Assembly (NCBI GenBank): GCA_015492875.1
Contig: WGEI01000395.1
Coordinates: forward strand, 1 to 6,752
DNA: 6,752 nt
DNA from: Anaerolineae bacterium
Lineage (GTDB): Bacteria > Chloroflexota > Anaerolineae > Aggregatilineales > Phototrophicaceae
Reading direction: 5' to 3'
Positions 6,045-6,752 of the stretch are shown here, piece after piece (the stretch's first letter is position 1; every line of letters begins with the position of its first letter). The notes beneath the pieces were generated by a model. The model was not told where the DNA came from. It saw only the letters and a list, made by a program, of their open reading frames with translations, and made no database searches. The position numbers were made by a program, and so were the translations under genes.

Positions 6045-6458
6045 ATGCATCGAGTGACTGCATTACTGCTCTTGCTCACGACCCTTCTACTCACTGCCTG
6101 CAATTTGGGCGCTGCGGCGATTACCCCTTCGCCAACGCCAGAATTGCCCTCAGTGCAATTTCTCTTTCCCGCTAATAATGCCCGCGTAGAAGAGGGTACA
6201 GACTTGACCCTAGATATACTGGCGTCGGATAAGCTGGAGGGGATTGCCCGCGTAGAGCTATATGCTGATGGCCAGCTTATCAACGAAGCCCGCCCGACAG
6301 AAGCGCTTGCCGTGACGGATTTTCGGGTAGCGATGAATTGGATTGCTCAGGGCGCTGGCACGTTGCACACCCTCGCCGCGATTGCCTATCGCCTTGATGG
6401 TACGCCCAGCGACCAAGCCGCCATCGTCATTGAAGTTGTCCCGTCGGAATCGCAATAA
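6045..6458 (+). CDS. Small lipoprotein with an Ig-like beta domain
   Basis: This is a complete 137-residue protein. Residues 1-18 are a lipoprotein signal with a long Leu/Thr core and the lipobox LTAC, so C19 should be acylated and the protein anchored on the outer face of the membrane. A short Pro/Thr/Ser linker (ITPSPTPELP, about 26-35) leads to one bacterial Ig-like domain at about 36-133. It begins with the typical pattern SVQFLFPANNARVEEGTDL and continues with GIARVELYADGQL. In the family such domains are structural or adhesive; no catalytic residues are visible. AAGGA (6031-6035) lies 9 nt before the ATG. Its stop overlaps the next gene's ATG by one base, so the two are probably co-translated and may act together. 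Confidence 0.88.
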   Translation: MHRVTALLLLLTTLLLTACNLGAAAITPSPTPELPSVQFLFPANNARVEEGTDLTLDILASDKLEGIARVELYADGQLINEARPTEALAVTDFRVAMNWIAQGAGTLHTLAAIAYRLDGTPSDQAAIVIEVVPSESQ

Positions 6459-6752
6459 TGCGCCGTCTCTACTTATTGCTAGTTATTGGGGCGCTCGCTT
6501 CTTGCACCCCTGCCCTTACACCCACTGCCGCGCCCACGCCCACACCGCCCGTTTCGCTTTGGGGCGCTATTCACGAAATTGCCCGCACAGAACAAGCGGA
6601 TGCCCCCGCAATATGGACGGAAAATGGACGGGCGACATTGCTTTGGGTGGGCGCAGAGGAGGATGGCGTTCATCACGATATGCGCGCCTTTTCAGAGGTG
6701 GGCTTTTCCCCGCGCATCGTTCAACCCCTCCCCCCAACATACCCCTTTGACC
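6458..6752 (+). CDS. Second lipoprotein, N-terminal part only
   Basis: The frame starts at the ATG that shares one base with the preceding TAA (TAATG) and stays open for 98 codons to the window edge, so the C-terminus is missing. Residues 1-15 are a short lipoprotein signal (MRRLYLLLVIGALAS) with lipobox LASC, making C16 the acylated residue. A Thr/Pro/Ala linker (about 17-31) follows. The start of the mature domain (IWTENGRATLLWVGAEEDGV, then HHDMRAF) resembles blades of secreted beta-propeller or WD-like repeats, but too little is present to name it. No strong Shine-Dalgarno sequence precedes it apart from CGGAA (6445-6449), which fits translational coupling to the Ig-like lipoprotein. Function is unknown. 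Confidence 0.82.
   Translation, partial: MRRLYLLLVIGALASCTPALTPTAAPTPTPPVSLWGAIHEIARTEQADAPAIWTENGRATLLWVGAEEDGVHHDMRAFSEVGFSPRIVQPLPPTYPFD

Noticed and set aside
6343..6750. Plus-strand frame of 135 codons at the right edge
   Set aside because: It overlaps both lipoprotein genes in another frame and has no signal or domain; the lipoprotein frames have lipoboxes and a start-stop overlap.
1..6752. CRISPR array, tRNA, rRNA, insertion sequence or prophage genes
   Set aside because: No spaced direct repeats, no tRNA or rRNA sequence recognised by eye, no terminal inverted repeats with a transposase; the six genes account for nearly all of the sequence.

Overview
The window reads as chromosomal DNA of a Chloroflexota bacterium, most likely class Anaerolineae. 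The clues are a secreted protein that joins a CYGYN-type cysteine module to a bacterial SH3 domain, lipoproteins with short Thr/Pro linkers after the lipobox, and a very long fused MacB/FtsX-type permease. This assignment comes from remembered family style, not from a search. I see no rRNA, tRNA, CRISPR array, insertion sequence or phage gene.

There are six protein genes. Four lie on the minus strand and fill the left and centre. In the order they are read from the divergent point leftwards they are a roughly 1,000-residue FtsX/MacB-like ABC permease (2790-5816), a membrane fatty acid desaturase with all three histidine boxes (1628-2674), a DtxR-family regulator (806-1492), and a secreted SH3-domain protein whose C-terminus lies beyond base 1. 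Two lie on the plus strand at the right edge: a complete small Ig-like lipoprotein (6045-6458) and, overlapping its stop by one base (TAATG), a second lipoprotein that runs off at 6752. The SH3 gene and the second lipoprotein are both cut by the window edges.

The minus-strand genes look like separate transcription units rather than one operon. Hairpins with T-rich tails follow the permease and the desaturase, and a weaker one follows the regulator. The regulator has an extended -10 promoter that also fixes its start codon. The 222-base gap between the permease and the first lipoprotein is a divergent regulatory region with a 12-bp perfect palindrome, a 15-bp dyad, and an octamer (TTGCGCAC) repeated in front of both genes.

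Functionally the window is about the cell envelope: lipid unsaturation, a substrate-moving or lipoprotein-type permease, and secreted or lipid-anchored surface proteins. The most notable points are that the DtxR-family protein has lost every recognisable primary metal-site ligand while keeping the ancillary-site residues, that the permease has no ATPase gene beside it, and that the permease carries an extracytoplasmic beta-rich insert with two cysteines. I do not see a clearly new multi-gene system.
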